Assembly: GCA_015056575.1 (NCBI GenBank)
Contig: SVGA01000001.1
Location: 1-64,000, forward strand
Reading direction: 5' to 3'
Source of the DNA: Butyrivibrio sp.
GTDB taxonomy: Bacteria; Bacillota; Clostridia; Lachnospirales; Lachnospiraceae
Length of the DNA: 64,000 nt
The translations under genes and the position numbers were made by a program. A model generated the notes under the pieces. The model searched no databases, was not told the DNA's origin, and saw nothing but the letters and a program-made list of their open reading frames with translations. Within the stretch, counting starts at the first letter, position 1, and the number at the start of each line of letters is the position of its first letter. Shown piece after piece: positions 9,473 through 19,643 of the stretch.

Positions 9473-10789
9473 GTGAACATAGTTTTATTATCCGGCGGCA
9501 GTGGCAAGCGCCTGTGGCCGCTTTCAAATGATGTAAGATCCAAGCAGTTTATTAAGATATTTCATAATGATGATGGCGAACTGGAATCAATGGTACAGAG
9601 GGTGTACGGGCAAATCCGCAGAATGGACCCTACAGCCAGTATTACCATAGCTACCAGTAAGAGCCAGGTATCTTCCATCAGGAATCAACTTGGTGATGCG
9701 GTTAATGTATGTGTGGAACCTACAAGGCGAGACACATTTCCGGCTATTGCGCTGGCAGCAAGCTTTCTAAAGGATGAGCTTGGAGTAGCAGATGACGAGG
9801 CTGTTATCGTATGTCCTGTGGATCCGTATGTGGATGACTCATATTTTAAGTGCTTTGAAGAACTGGAGAAGATGGTGAAGGAGGGCACATACAACCTCAA
9901 CCTTATGGGTGTTGAACCGTCCTACCCCAGTGAGAAGTATGGCTATATTCAGCCTGATACCAAGGACCATATCAGCGCTGTGTCTGCATTCAGGGAGAAA
10001 CCTGATGTGGAGACTGCGCAGAAGTACATAGATGAAGGTGCTCTGTGGAACTGCGGAGTATTTGCCTTTAAGCTCAGTTATATCCTGGATAGAGCTCATG
10101 AACTCATAAAGTTTGAGGGCTTCACTGACCTTCGCGATCACTACGGAGACTGCAAGAAGATCAGCTTTGACTATGCGGTTGGTGAGCATGAGAAGTCCAT
10201 TGGCGTTGTGAGGTTTTCAGGAGACTGGAAGGACATCGGTTCCTGGAATACCTTTGCTGAGGAGATGCATGAACCCTTTATCGGCAAGGGGGAGATGGAT
10301 GACAGCTGCGTTAACAGTAACGTTGTTAATGAGCTTGATATCCCCATCATTGCCATGGGACTCAAGGACATGGTGGTTGCTGCCAGCAATGATGGTATTC
10401 TTGTTGCTGACAAGGAACAGTCCAGCTATATCAAGCCTTATGTTGAGAAGATAACAGACAATATTCGCTTCGCCGAGAAGTCCTGGGGAAGCTTTACTGT
10501 AGTAGATGTTCAGAGCAATGCGCTGGTTATACGAGTAGTTCTTTTGCCCGGAAACAGGCTTAAGTATCACAGCCATCAGCACAGGGATGAGGTTTGGACC
10601 ATTATGGAGGGCACCGGCACTGTGATCCTTGACGGTGAGAAGAGACAGGTGTCTGTGGGGGATGTTATCTCCATGAAGGCAGGACAGAAGCACACTATTA
10701 TAGCCGATACAAAGCTTGTGGTGAATGAAGTTCAGCTGGGAGAGGATATCAGCGAGCAGGACAAGATCAAATACGACTTTCCGGAGTGA
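9473..10789 (+). CDS. manC: mannose-1-phosphate guanylyltransferase, with C-terminal cupin (ManC type)
   Basis: LLSGGSGKRLWPLS N-terminus, C-terminal cupin KYHSHQHRDEVWTIMEGTG. Confidence 0.88.
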   Translation: MNIVLLSGGSGKRLWPLSNDVRSKQFIKIFHNDDGELESMVQRVYGQIRRMDPTASITIATSKSQVSSIRNQLGDAVNVCVEPTRRDTFPAIALAASFLKDELGVADDEAVIVCPVDPYVDDSYFKCFEELEKMVKEGTYNLNLMGVEPSYPSEKYGYIQPDTKDHISAVSAFREKPDVETAQKYIDEGALWNCGVFAFKLSYILDRAHELIKFEGFTDLRDHYGDCKKISFDYAVGEHEKSIGVVRFSGDWKDIGSWNTFAEEMHEPFIGKGEMDDSCVNSNVVNELDIPIIAMGLKDMVVAASNDGILVADKEQSSYIKPYVEKITDNIRFAEKSWGSFTVVDVQSNALVIRVVLLPGNRLKYHSHQHRDEVWTIMEGTGTVILDGEKRQVSVGDVISMKAGQKHTIIADTKLVVNEVQLGEDISEQDKIKYDFPE

Positions 10790-10792
10790 TGG

Positions 10793-12352
10793 ATGAAAAG
10801 AGCGTGGGAAATCCTTAACATAATAATAGCGGTTATTCTGAGTGTTGCTGCAGCTGCAGTTCTGGTGATAAGCAGTCTTTCAACTGTTTACTATGAGATG
10901 CACTGTGATAATGATCAGCCCCTTTACGGCAGGGAGAATTATCTTTTGCTTCTGATATCTGTTGTAGCGGTGCTGGTCGTATTTTATCTTTTCTACAGAT
11001 TGAAGCTTTTTAATAAGAGCAGCATTTTTGTGGCAGCAGGAATTATCTTTGTTACGGCATACAGTCTGATGCTGATCCTTACAATACATCCTCAGGCGGT
11101 GAATGATTCCAAGACACTTGATAATATAATTAACGCCTTCATGGAAGGCGACTATTCATCGCTGACGCAAAGGGGAGCATACCTTTTTACGTGCCCCTGG
11201 CAGCGAGGATATGTGGCTTTCGGGCAAGGGATGTATAAGCTGTTTGGTCCATCGAACTACTTTGCCTGGGATATAGTGCAACTCATCTCAGTGATCATTA
11301 CCATGTTCCTGATCTTTATGATTACCAGAGAGATATTTGAGAATGAGGTTGTTGCAGGTATTGCAGCACTGCTCTCGTTTGGGGCGTTGTTCTTTTATAA
11401 TTACGTTACCTATATCTACGGTGATATCATCAGTATGGCTCCTCAGACGTTGGCTCTTTATTCGATGATAAGATTTGTAAAGACAGAGAAGATCCGCTAT
11501 GGTATATTGTCGGCAGTCAGTATAGCTACAGCTATAGTTGTAAAGACTAATTGTGAGATCACTCTTATTGCACTGATGATGATACTTGTAGGCAGTACCT
11601 GGGATTACACTTATAAGAACAAGGATATTGAATCAAAAGCGATACCCAGGCGCCTTGCGAAGAGAATTGCTTTGGCTGCTTTTTCTGTAGCCCTTTCTTT
11701 TTGGGCTCTGGCTGCAGTTGATACTTATTTTTGCAATCTTACAGGACTTGATAAAATCCCTGACGGCGATCCTTCTGTGGCATACATTGCCATGGGACTT
11801 CAGGAGAGTGAGCTTGAGGATGGTTGGTTTAACGGCTATGTTTACAGGATTTTTGAAGAGAATGACTATGATTCATCCCGTACTGCAGAAGTTGCAAAAT
11901 CCAACATCGCCGACAGGCTTTCTTATTTTGTATCGAATCCCAAGGCCGGCATAAAGTTCTTTTCACGTAAATTTGCTACCCAGTGGGCAGATCCTGTGTG
12001 CGTATCAACTCACAACCTGGATCTTGTGAGCAGGCATGTGGAGGACCAGTCCAAGCTTTGCGATTTTCTGGTGTTTGGGAAGGGAAGCCGGATCCTTGCC
12101 TGGATCATGAACGTGTTTATGAGCGTTTGTTATCTCGGGGTTCTGGTATTTCTTATAAATGCCATTCGGATGAAGAAGCTTACCACGCCAAGGATGCTGC
12201 TTCTGATACTTATATTCGGTGGTATGCTGTTCCATGAGTTCTGGGAAGGGTCATCCCGCTATGCCATGAGATATTATATTTACTGGCTGCCCTATGCGGC
12301 TGCCGGTATGGAGGTTATTTTTGGATATATTCACAAACACGGTAAAAGCTAA
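10793..12352 (+). CDS. multi-spanning membrane protein, GT-C/ArnT-like
   Basis: multiple TM segments, CPWQRGYVAFGQGMYKLFG. Confidence 0.6.
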   Translation: MKRAWEILNIIIAVILSVAAAAVLVISSLSTVYYEMHCDNDQPLYGRENYLLLLISVVAVLVVFYLFYRLKLFNKSSIFVAAGIIFVTAYSLMLILTIHPQAVNDSKTLDNIINAFMEGDYSSLTQRGAYLFTCPWQRGYVAFGQGMYKLFGPSNYFAWDIVQLISVIITMFLIFMITREIFENEVVAGIAALLSFGALFFYNYVTYIYGDIISMAPQTLALYSMIRFVKTEKIRYGILSAVSIATAIVVKTNCEITLIALMMILVGSTWDYTYKNKDIESKAIPRRLAKRIALAAFSVALSFWALAAVDTYFCNLTGLDKIPDGDPSVAYIAMGLQESELEDGWFNGYVYRIFEENDYDSSRTAEVAKSNIADRLSYFVSNPKAGIKFFSRKFATQWADPVCVSTHNLDLVSRHVEDQSKLCDFLVFGKGSRILAWIMNVFMSVCYLGVLVFLINAIRMKKLTTPRMLLLILIFGGMLFHEFWEGSSRYAMRYYIYWLPYAAAGMEVIFGYIHKHGKS

Positions 12353-13982
12353 ATATGACCTGAGTGATGAAATCCCGGACAACAAATTGAAATCCTTTGT
12401 CTGGAGCCTTATTTGCGCTGTTGTGATCATGACTGTATGCAGCAGGTCGTCATTTTTGTACGTATTCAATCTCTGGGATGATGCTAACAGCTACTTTACA
12501 GTTGGCAAGTGCATTTTCAGAGGTATGGTGCCCTACAGGGACCTCTTTGATCAGAAGGGCATAATGCTGTACTTCATCTACGGGATTGCGTCACTGATAT
12601 CGCCCGTTACCTTTAAAGGCGTGTTCATAATGGAGATAATTGCCGCTACGGCGGCTCTTCTTGGGATACTTAGAATCTATCAGCTGTTTCTTGAGCCCAG
12701 CACCTTTCCCTATATCATCACTCCCATCACCGGGGCGGTGATATATTCCTCAAGGAATTTCTACTGGGGCGGAAGTGCGGAGGAATTTCTTTTCCCCTTT
12801 GTTGTGTGGGGGCTGTATCTGTCGGCAAGGTATTTTAGGAAGATCTATCCAAAGCCCATGGATTACAAGACAGTCCTGATCGGGGGAATCCTGGCAGGCT
12901 GTGTTCTCAATATCAAGTTTAACTCTCTGGGACTGTTCTTTGCCTGGATGATGATGGTGTTCATCGCTGATATCGTGGGTTCAAGGTCTGTGGCAAGAGC
13001 TTTTATCAGTTGTCTGGTGTTCCTTGGAGGAATGCTGCTGGCAACATTGCCCTGGCTATTGTATTTCGCGGTTAACGGAGCGGTTGGCGACTGGCTTTAC
13101 GTTTATATTTACAAGAATGTGTTTGAGTATTCGGCCAAGCTGACTTTTGCTGAGAGAGTGGCCAAGATATACGATATCCTGAAGAACCACTTTTTGAACA
13201 ATATTCTCCTGTATGTGCTGATGGTGTTTGGAGCGCTGTATTTGCTGGCGTCGACAATTTCGACCTGTGTTTACGAGGATCCCCACACCAGGTACAAAAG
13301 AAGCAGATTCTTTGTGGAACTTCAGGTGATGGAGCTTGTAAATATCGGCAGCCAGCTCTTTTTCCTGCTCCTTTTGATCTTCATCGGCGGAGTGAGCCTT
13401 CCCTACTACTCATTCCCTACAAATGTGTTTGTACTGTTTGGATTTATTCCGTTTTGTTATATAATAGAAAAGTTCCTGAAGGGAAAGATTGAGAAGCATA
13501 CCCACGGGCGGGCTTATGGTGGCTCTATCCTGGAAACGTCAGTTGCCTTTGGTACGAGCGTGGTGGCGCTGGTTGTTGGCGTAATTATCACGGTGCTTAC
13601 TTCAATCAATCCCAAGGTCATGGGCCTTAGAGCTGAGGATCTGTGGCTGTATCATTTTAAGGATTATATCGAGAATACAGGGATCGAGAATCCCGGGATT
13701 ATAAACGAATTCGGATTTGATGTGGGCCTGTACACGGTTCTTAATGCTAAGCCCATATGTTACTATTTCCAGACGCAGACCCTGAACATGCAGGAAGTTC
13801 TGGATTACCAGAAGACCTACCTTCACAGTGGCGAAGCTGATTTTGTTGTTAGTGTTAATAATCCGGCGGAGGGTATCGGCGACAGGTATGATCTTGTGAT
13901 GCAGGAACGCTGCGTATTCTATGAGTACGACGAGACCTTTTACCTCTATCAGAGGAATGACAATCCTCCGGATGAGGGATGA
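12294..13982 (+). CDS. multi-spanning membrane protein, GT-C-like (start uncertain; overlaps previous gene)
   Basis: FNLWDDANSYFTVGKCIFRGMVPYRDLFDQKGIMLYFIYGIASLI motif typical of bacterial GT-C-like membrane proteins. Confidence 0.65.
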   Translation: MRLPVWRLFLDIFTNTVKAKYDLSDEIPDNKLKSFVWSLICAVVIMTVCSRSSFLYVFNLWDDANSYFTVGKCIFRGMVPYRDLFDQKGIMLYFIYGIASLISPVTFKGVFIMEIIAATAALLGILRIYQLFLEPSTFPYIITPITGAVIYSSRNFYWGGSAEEFLFPFVVWGLYLSARYFRKIYPKPMDYKTVLIGGILAGCVLNIKFNSLGLFFAWMMMVFIADIVGSRSVARAFISCLVFLGGMLLATLPWLLYFAVNGAVGDWLYVYIYKNVFEYSAKLTFAERVAKIYDILKNHFLNNILLYVLMVFGALYLLASTISTCVYEDPHTRYKRSRFFVELQVMELVNIGSQLFFLLLLIFIGGVSLPYYSFPTNVFVLFGFIPFCYIIEKFLKGKIEKHTHGRAYGGSILETSVAFGTSVVALVVGVIITVLTSINPKVMGLRAEDLWLYHFKDYIENTGIENPGIINEFGFDVGLYTVLNAKPICYYFQTQTLNMQEVLDYQKTYLHSGEADFVVSVNNPAEGIGDRYDLVMQERCVFYEYDETFYLYQRNDNPPDEG

Positions 13983-14012
13983 TGTAAAAGAGAATGTGAG
14001 GAGATTTGAGAA

Positions 14013-15032
14013 ATGCCTATTAGAGTTAACAGTTTTATGGGAAAGTTCGGATGGTTTGCCAGGAAGCATTTTCCTATGCTTGCCAGCAACGCTTATCTTA
14101 AGCTTCAGTTCGCAACAAGGAGTAAATCACAGAAAGCCTACTGCGATTACTTCCTGAATGCCAAGGAAGTTCCCATGCCCAACGTCGTAAATATCGAGAC
14201 CATCAACAGGTGTAATTCCACCTGCGCTTTCTGCACTGCCAATGTGCATGCGGAGAAGAGGCCTCTTTGTAAGATAGATGATGAGGTTTACAAGAATATC
14301 ATCGACCAGCTGGCTGATTGGGGATACAAGGGACACCTTACCCTTTACGGAAACAATGAGCCCCTTCTTGATACCAAGATCGTGGAGAGACACAAATATG
14401 CCAGAGAGAAGCTTCCTGACAGCTTTATCTTCATGTCTACAAACGGCCTCATCCTGACTATTGATAAGGTAAAAGAGGTAGCTCCTTATATCGACCAGCT
14501 TATCATCAACAACTACTCCATGGAGATGAAACTCCACAAGAATATTCAGGAGCTTTACGATTATGTGAAGGCTCATCCCGATGAGTTCAAGGATCTGGAT
14601 ATCCAGATTCAGATGAGATATCTTCAGGAGGTCCTTACGAACCGCGCAGGCAGTGCTCCCAACAAGAAGGAAACTGAGAAGGTTATCAAAGAGACCTGCC
14701 TTCTTCCTTTCACAGATATGTGGATCATGCCCAACGGTAAGATGGGACTTTGCTGTTGCGATAACTTTGAGGTGACAGACTTTGGTGATCTTACCAAGAT
14801 GAGTCTCAAGGAAGCTTGGGGATCTGAGAAGTTCCAGGAGGTAAGAAGAAAGATTGCAGAGGGAAGGCAGAATTATCCTTTCTGTAAGCACTGCGACTTC
14901 ATCGATGCCGGATTCAGAATGCAGATCGTTAATGCAATCCTTCGAGGTGACCAGGATGCAGCCAATAAGCTTGGAGGTCACGAGCGTATGAAGATCGGAA
15001 ACAAGAATAACGATGATGATGGAATCAAATAA
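14013..15032 (+). CDS. radical SAM protein with SPASM domain
   Basis: CNSTCAFC (CxxxCxxC) with C-terminal CCCDN...CKHCDF cysteine cluster. Confidence 0.88.
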   Translation: MPIRVNSFMGKFGWFARKHFPMLASNAYLKLQFATRSKSQKAYCDYFLNAKEVPMPNVVNIETINRCNSTCAFCTANVHAEKRPLCKIDDEVYKNIIDQLADWGYKGHLTLYGNNEPLLDTKIVERHKYAREKLPDSFIFMSTNGLILTIDKVKEVAPYIDQLIINNYSMEMKLHKNIQELYDYVKAHPDEFKDLDIQIQMRYLQEVLTNRAGSAPNKKETEKVIKETCLLPFTDMWIMPNGKMGLCCCDNFEVTDFGDLTKMSLKEAWGSEKFQEVRRKIAEGRQNYPFCKHCDFIDAGFRMQIVNAILRGDQDAANKLGGHERMKIGNKNNDDDGIK

Positions 15033-15062
15033 GATTATTATCGGATGACCTGAGGAGATCCC

Positions 15063-16016
15063 ATGGACAAGATAGCGGTACTTATTCCCTGTTATAACGA
15101 GGAAAAGACAATTGAAAAGGTGGTAAAGGATGCCAGGGCAGCGCTTCCTGAGGCTACCATATATGTGTACAACAATAATTCAACGGATGCTACGGCAGAG
15201 ATTGCTGCCAAAGCCGGGGCTGTTGTTCGCAATGAATATATGCAGGGCAAGGGCAACGTAATAAGGCGTATGTTCCGTGAGATAGATGCTCTTGTGTATG
15301 TTATGGTGGACGGAGACGATACCTATCCCATGGAGTCGGCTCCGGAAATGGTTGATCTGGTGCTTAACCATAACTCCGATATGGTGGTGGGTGACAGGCT
15401 TTCTTCCACCTACTATCAGGAGAATAAGAGACCTTTCCACAATTTCGGTAATGACCTTGTAAGGGCCAGTATTAACAGACTCTTTGACTGCAACATCAGA
15501 GATGTCATGACGGGCTTCAGGGCTTTCTCCTATGAGTTCGTTAAGACGTTTCCTGTTCTGTCCAAGGGATTTGAGATTGAGACCGAGATGACCATACATG
15601 CTGTTTATAACAATATGCAGATTGACAATGTGATCATTGATTACAGAGATCGTCCCGATGGTTCTGTTTCCAAGCTCAATACCTTTGCGGATGGCTTCAA
15701 GGTTTTAAAGACCATAGCAAGACTTTACAGAAGCTACAAGCCATTCGGATTCTTCTGTATCATAGCGCTGGTGCTTGCTGCTCTTTCTATTGGATTCTTT
15801 ATTCCTATTCTTCGGGAGTACTGGGCAACTCATCTTGTTCCCAGGATTCCGACTCTGATCGTGTGCTGTTTTGTGATGATGGCGGCGGTACAGAGTATGT
15901 TTGCGGGAGTTATCCTGTCTACTCTTGCTATTGACAAGAGAAGAGATTTTGAGATGCAGCTTAACATGCTCCAGAGACATAAGGAGACTGACTACTCTAA
16001 AGACACGGAGAAGTGA
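15063..16016 (+). CDS. GT2 family glycosyltransferase with C-terminal TM segments
   Basis: VLIPCYNEEKTIEKVV, VDGDDTYP, TGFRAFSY; two hydrophobic C-terminal helices. Confidence 0.88.
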   Translation: MDKIAVLIPCYNEEKTIEKVVKDARAALPEATIYVYNNNSTDATAEIAAKAGAVVRNEYMQGKGNVIRRMFREIDALVYVMVDGDDTYPMESAPEMVDLVLNHNSDMVVGDRLSSTYYQENKRPFHNFGNDLVRASINRLFDCNIRDVMTGFRAFSYEFVKTFPVLSKGFEIETEMTIHAVYNNMQIDNVIIDYRDRPDGSVSKLNTFADGFKVLKTIARLYRSYKPFGFFCIIALVLAALSIGFFIPILREYWATHLVPRIPTLIVCCFVMMAAVQSMFAGVILSTLAIDKRRDFEMQLNMLQRHKETDYSKDTEK

Positions 16017-17065
16017 TGAAAACCGGGAAAAGGGTTGTATACATTGATGCGATAAGAATAATTGCATGTTTTTTTGTTATCCTTAATCATACGAGCGGAT
16101 ACATAAATTGTTTTAATGCGGCTGACAACATGCCCTTTCCTCTTTTTGTATGGCGTCTTTTTGTGGGAATGATTGTAAAAGCAGCGGTTCCGCTTTTCTT
16201 TATGATAAGTGGCAGTGTGCTGTTTGGTAAGGATAGAACATACGTGGAGATTTTTAAGCGTATAGCAAAGATGTTTTTTATCCTTCTGGTATTCAGCATT
16301 ATTGCAAATGTGTTGACTACAAAGAGCTTTTATCTTCCGGGATTTATCAGAACTTTCGCGTCTGCGAGGGTTGATGGCGCCAGAGCATACTGGTATTTGT
16401 ACTCCTATATGGGATTATTGATGATGTTTCCTTTCCTGCGATATGTGGCAGAGAAGATTACCCTTAGGGATACTATGTATCTTATAACTTTAAGACTTGC
16501 TTTCTTTGGGGTGGTTCCCGCATTATTCAGAATCTTGAATATCAGGCTACAATCTAATATATATCTGGCAGAAGAGTTTCAACCGGCTTTGGTAATGATT
16601 GACTGTGTTTTTTATTCACTTATCGGATATGGACTTGATAATCATTTGGATAAGGACAGGGTTGGTGGAAAAAAGATATTACTGCTAGCACTGATTTTGG
16701 TGGCCGCGCTTCTTGCTGAGGAGTATCTTACATATATTGCAGGCATGGACCAATTGTTTGATAAGTTTAACTTTTTGATCGCTGTTTCCCTTTTTCTGCT
16801 TATCAGGTACGCATTTGGGAAAGTGAGTTCTGAGAGTGCTTTGGGGAGGGGCGTGACATTATTGGGAGGTCTTACTTTTGGGATATATCTTTTGGATCCT
16901 TGTATAGGCGTTTATTTGAAGCCGGCGGTACATTCATTATACCCGGCGTGTCCGTCAATTCTACTTGTTTCGGTTCTTTATTGTCTTGTTTCTATGATGA
17001 TAGGCGCGATGCTTACTTTTGGGGGACAGAATGTCTTGAAAATGGTGATAAAAGGAGAGAGGTAA
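16013..17065 (+). CDS. acyltransferase family 3 membrane protein
   Basis: RVVYIDAIRIIACFFVILNHTSGY N-terminus; multi-TM. Confidence 0.85.
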   Translation: MMKTGKRVVYIDAIRIIACFFVILNHTSGYINCFNAADNMPFPLFVWRLFVGMIVKAAVPLFFMISGSVLFGKDRTYVEIFKRIAKMFFILLVFSIIANVLTTKSFYLPGFIRTFASARVDGARAYWYLYSYMGLLMMFPFLRYVAEKITLRDTMYLITLRLAFFGVVPALFRILNIRLQSNIYLAEEFQPALVMIDCVFYSLIGYGLDNHLDKDRVGGKKILLLALILVAALLAEEYLTYIAGMDQLFDKFNFLIAVSLFLLIRYAFGKVSSESALGRGVTLLGGLTFGIYLLDPCIGVYLKPAVHSLYPACPSILLVSVLYCLVSMMIGAMLTFGGQNVLKMVIKGER

Positions 17066-17069
17066 TACT

Positions 17070-18314
17070 TTGAAAAAAGGTTTTGCCGGCAGGATTTCAA
17101 GGGACTTTATACTAAGTATACTGGCAATCGTAATATATAACGGTGTCCTTCAGCTTGTGATCTACCCCGGGCTTAATGCCCGGATGGGAGCAGAAGCTTT
17201 TGGCACCGTTCTTTATTATATTTCCGCGGTGTCCATCATGGGCGCGGGATTCGGAACATCTGCTAGCTATTCCAGGATTGTGGCAAGAAAAGAGAGAGTA
17301 GAGGCCAACGGAGATTACAATGCTTTTCTGGGTATTGTGGCGATTATCTGTGTGCCTGTGAGCGCCGGGATAGCTGTACTTGTAAGTGGACTTGTACAAG
17401 GATCGTCAGAAAACTCAGGATTTATTGGTACTACTGCCGGTTTGTTTGTACTGATGGTCTTAACAGTGATTCGGTACTATTGTGATGTTGAGTACCGAAT
17501 GAACATAAGATTTGCAGACTACTTCCTGTTTTTCACTTTTGTGGCAGCAGGTTATGTTCTGGGACTTTTCATATTCGATAGATTCGGTGGATGGCTTTTT
17601 GTTCTGCTTTTAGGCGAGGCATTTGGTATCATCTACACTATCATCCGCGGATCCGTACTAAGACCACCCTTTTTTGAACGTTCTACGGCCTTTGATGCCA
17701 ATTTAAAGGCTGTATTCTATATTTCCTTTGGTAATCTCATATCAGCCCTGATTTTAAACGCTGACAGGATTTTTCTGCGGATCTTTACCGGAGCAGAGGA
17801 GGTGACCATTTATTATGTGGCAGGCCTTCTCGGAAAGATTGTGGCTCTTGTTACTACGCCTTTAAACGGTATGATCATCAGCTATCTTGCCGGATATAAA
17901 ATAAGGCTGGATAAAAGGAAGTTCCTTCTATCCAGCACTTTGCTTCTTGTTGTCACCGCAGTTCTTACTGCTGTTTGTACCGCGGCATCCTATGTTTTTG
18001 TTAAGCTAATGTACCCGGATGTATATGCCCAGGCAAAGGAGTATTTTCTTGTTGCTGCCCTGGGGCAGCTGTTGTACTTCCTGTCCGGGACTCTTATGGT
18101 CGTGGTCCTGAGTTTCTCTGATGAGAAACTTCAGATGATCATAAACTGCATCTATGCAGCGGCCTTTGCCTTGGTGGTGATTCCTATGTCTGTAAATATG
18201 GGAATTTCCGGTATGGCATACGGTCTTGTTATGGTCAATTTCTTGAGATTCCTCGTTACATTTATCCTGGGGTTTTATCAGTTATCCCAGGAAAGTGCTT
18301 CTTCTGAAGGCTGA
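17070..18314 (+). CDS. oligosaccharide flippase family protein (Wzx-like)
   Basis: multi-TM polysaccharide-biosynthesis transporter pattern in a glycan cluster. Confidence 0.75.
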   Translation: MKKGFAGRISRDFILSILAIVIYNGVLQLVIYPGLNARMGAEAFGTVLYYISAVSIMGAGFGTSASYSRIVARKERVEANGDYNAFLGIVAIICVPVSAGIAVLVSGLVQGSSENSGFIGTTAGLFVLMVLTVIRYYCDVEYRMNIRFADYFLFFTFVAAGYVLGLFIFDRFGGWLFVLLLGEAFGIIYTIIRGSVLRPPFFERSTAFDANLKAVFYISFGNLISALILNADRIFLRIFTGAEEVTIYYVAGLLGKIVALVTTPLNGMIISYLAGYKIRLDKRKFLLSSTLLLVVTAVLTAVCTAASYVFVKLMYPDVYAQAKEYFLVAALGQLLYFLSGTLMVVVLSFSDEKLQMIINCIYAAAFALVVIPMSVNMGISGMAYGLVMVNFLRFLVTFILGFYQLSQESASSEG

Positions 18315-19498
18315 GCCAGAGGAAATTCTCCCTTTATATACTTGGCCCATGACTCGGGATAGTATTCCTTCATCATGCCTTCGTCGTATCTGTAGTATTC
18401 CTCGGTATCGTACTCGGCTATTTTGATAAAGTCTGTCTCCAGATAAGCGTAGGGCTCATTGTGCTCATGGAAATTTACGTAATGAGCAAAAACACGCCCG
18501 AATATCTGTCTTCCTTTAAGAGTTAAATGAACACCGTCCATGAGATACTGATCAGATGTATCAAGGTAAAGATCTGTATGTGTTCTGAACATGGTATCTA
18601 TTGCAATGACTTGAGTGTCTTCGGCAACATTCTGTGATTTCTTGGCGTAGTCTGCAAGGGTTCCTATTCCGTTGCTGACAATGTAAGAATCACCAATATA
18701 ACTACCTTCAGGACTTTTGTATATGCTATAGAATGGAGACACAATAAAAATCGTAGCCTGAGGGCTTATTGCCTTAAGTTTTTCTACTCCGGCCTTGAGA
18801 GCACCGTAGTAGGTGTGAATCTGGTCGGGATCATGCAGGTCAATATCAAGTCTTACGTTGCTGAAGAAGTCGTTGGCACCATATTCGATGAAATAGTAAT
18901 CAACCTTGGAAGGAACAATACTGTTCATGGTGTTGAGGACTTCGTGATTGTCAGCAAGAATGGTATTTCTATCCGCTTCTCCTGCCAATGCATAAGCCAT
19001 TCCTACAAAGCAGTTACTGGTAACCTTATCGGGAGTGGTAAGGTTTGTAGATGCCTCCAAAGATGCAGTTGAACCGCCTATTCCAAGATTATATACCACT
19101 GAATTTGGTACTCTTGTGGCAATCATGTCCGCAATGCTGGATCCGTCGCTTCTGCCGTTGGCAAACTGGCTGTCTCCGAAGAATACCATTTCCACTTTGT
19201 CAACTTCTTCTGCTGTTTCTTCACCGGCAGTCTCTTCTGCGGGCTCCTCTTTAACTATAGTTGAGCTCTCGGCTGAAGATGAGATTTCCTCAAGAAGTGG
19301 CTCAAACAGATTCTCGATAACCACTATGGAAGAATCGGTGGCGGCAGCTTCCTCTGTGGTTTCTTCGGCAGCAGCCACATCATCATTGACATATTCCGTA
19401 GCGGTCTGAGTATCCTTGTCGGCATCCAGTGAACATCCACTAATTATCAGCGTTGTGGACAGCAATATTGTTGTTATAAGTTTCAATTTCTTTTTCAT
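18278..19498 (-). CDS. SGNH/GDSL-type hydrolase lipoprotein
   Basis: lipobox-like LSTTLIISGC; VEMVFFGDSQF and DGVHLTLKG blocks; internal ATG at 19498 preferred as start over 19525. Confidence 0.8.
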   Translation of the reverse strand: MKKKLKLITTILLSTTLIISGCSLDADKDTQTATEYVNDDVAAAEETTEEAAATDSSIVVIENLFEPLLEEISSSAESSTIVKEEPAEETAGEETAEEVDKVEMVFFGDSQFANGRSDGSSIADMIATRVPNSVVYNLGIGGSTASLEASTNLTTPDKVTSNCFVGMAYALAGEADRNTILADNHEVLNTMNSIVPSKVDYYFIEYGANDFFSNVRLDIDLHDPDQIHTYYGALKAGVEKLKAISPQATIFIVSPFYSIYKSPEGSYIGDSYIVSNGIGTLADYAKKSQNVAEDTQVIAIDTMFRTHTDLYLDTSDQYLMDGVHLTLKGRQIFGRVFAHYVNFHEHNEPYAYLETDFIKIAEYDTEEYYRYDEGMMKEYYPESWAKYIKGEFPLAQPSEEALSWDN

Positions 19499-19643
19499 AG
19501 ATTTCTCCTCGCTTTTCCAAAACACATTCTAACACCAAAAAAGAATTTTGGTGTTAATTCTGTAGAAAAATTAAGAAACAAAAGAATAATCTTAAGAAAA
19601 TCTTAAGAAATGTTCGGATCAGCGACAACATAATATTGCTATA

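Noticed and set aside
14127-14981. 284-aa minus-strand ORF
   Set aside because: Shadow of the radical SAM gene; no recognisable domain
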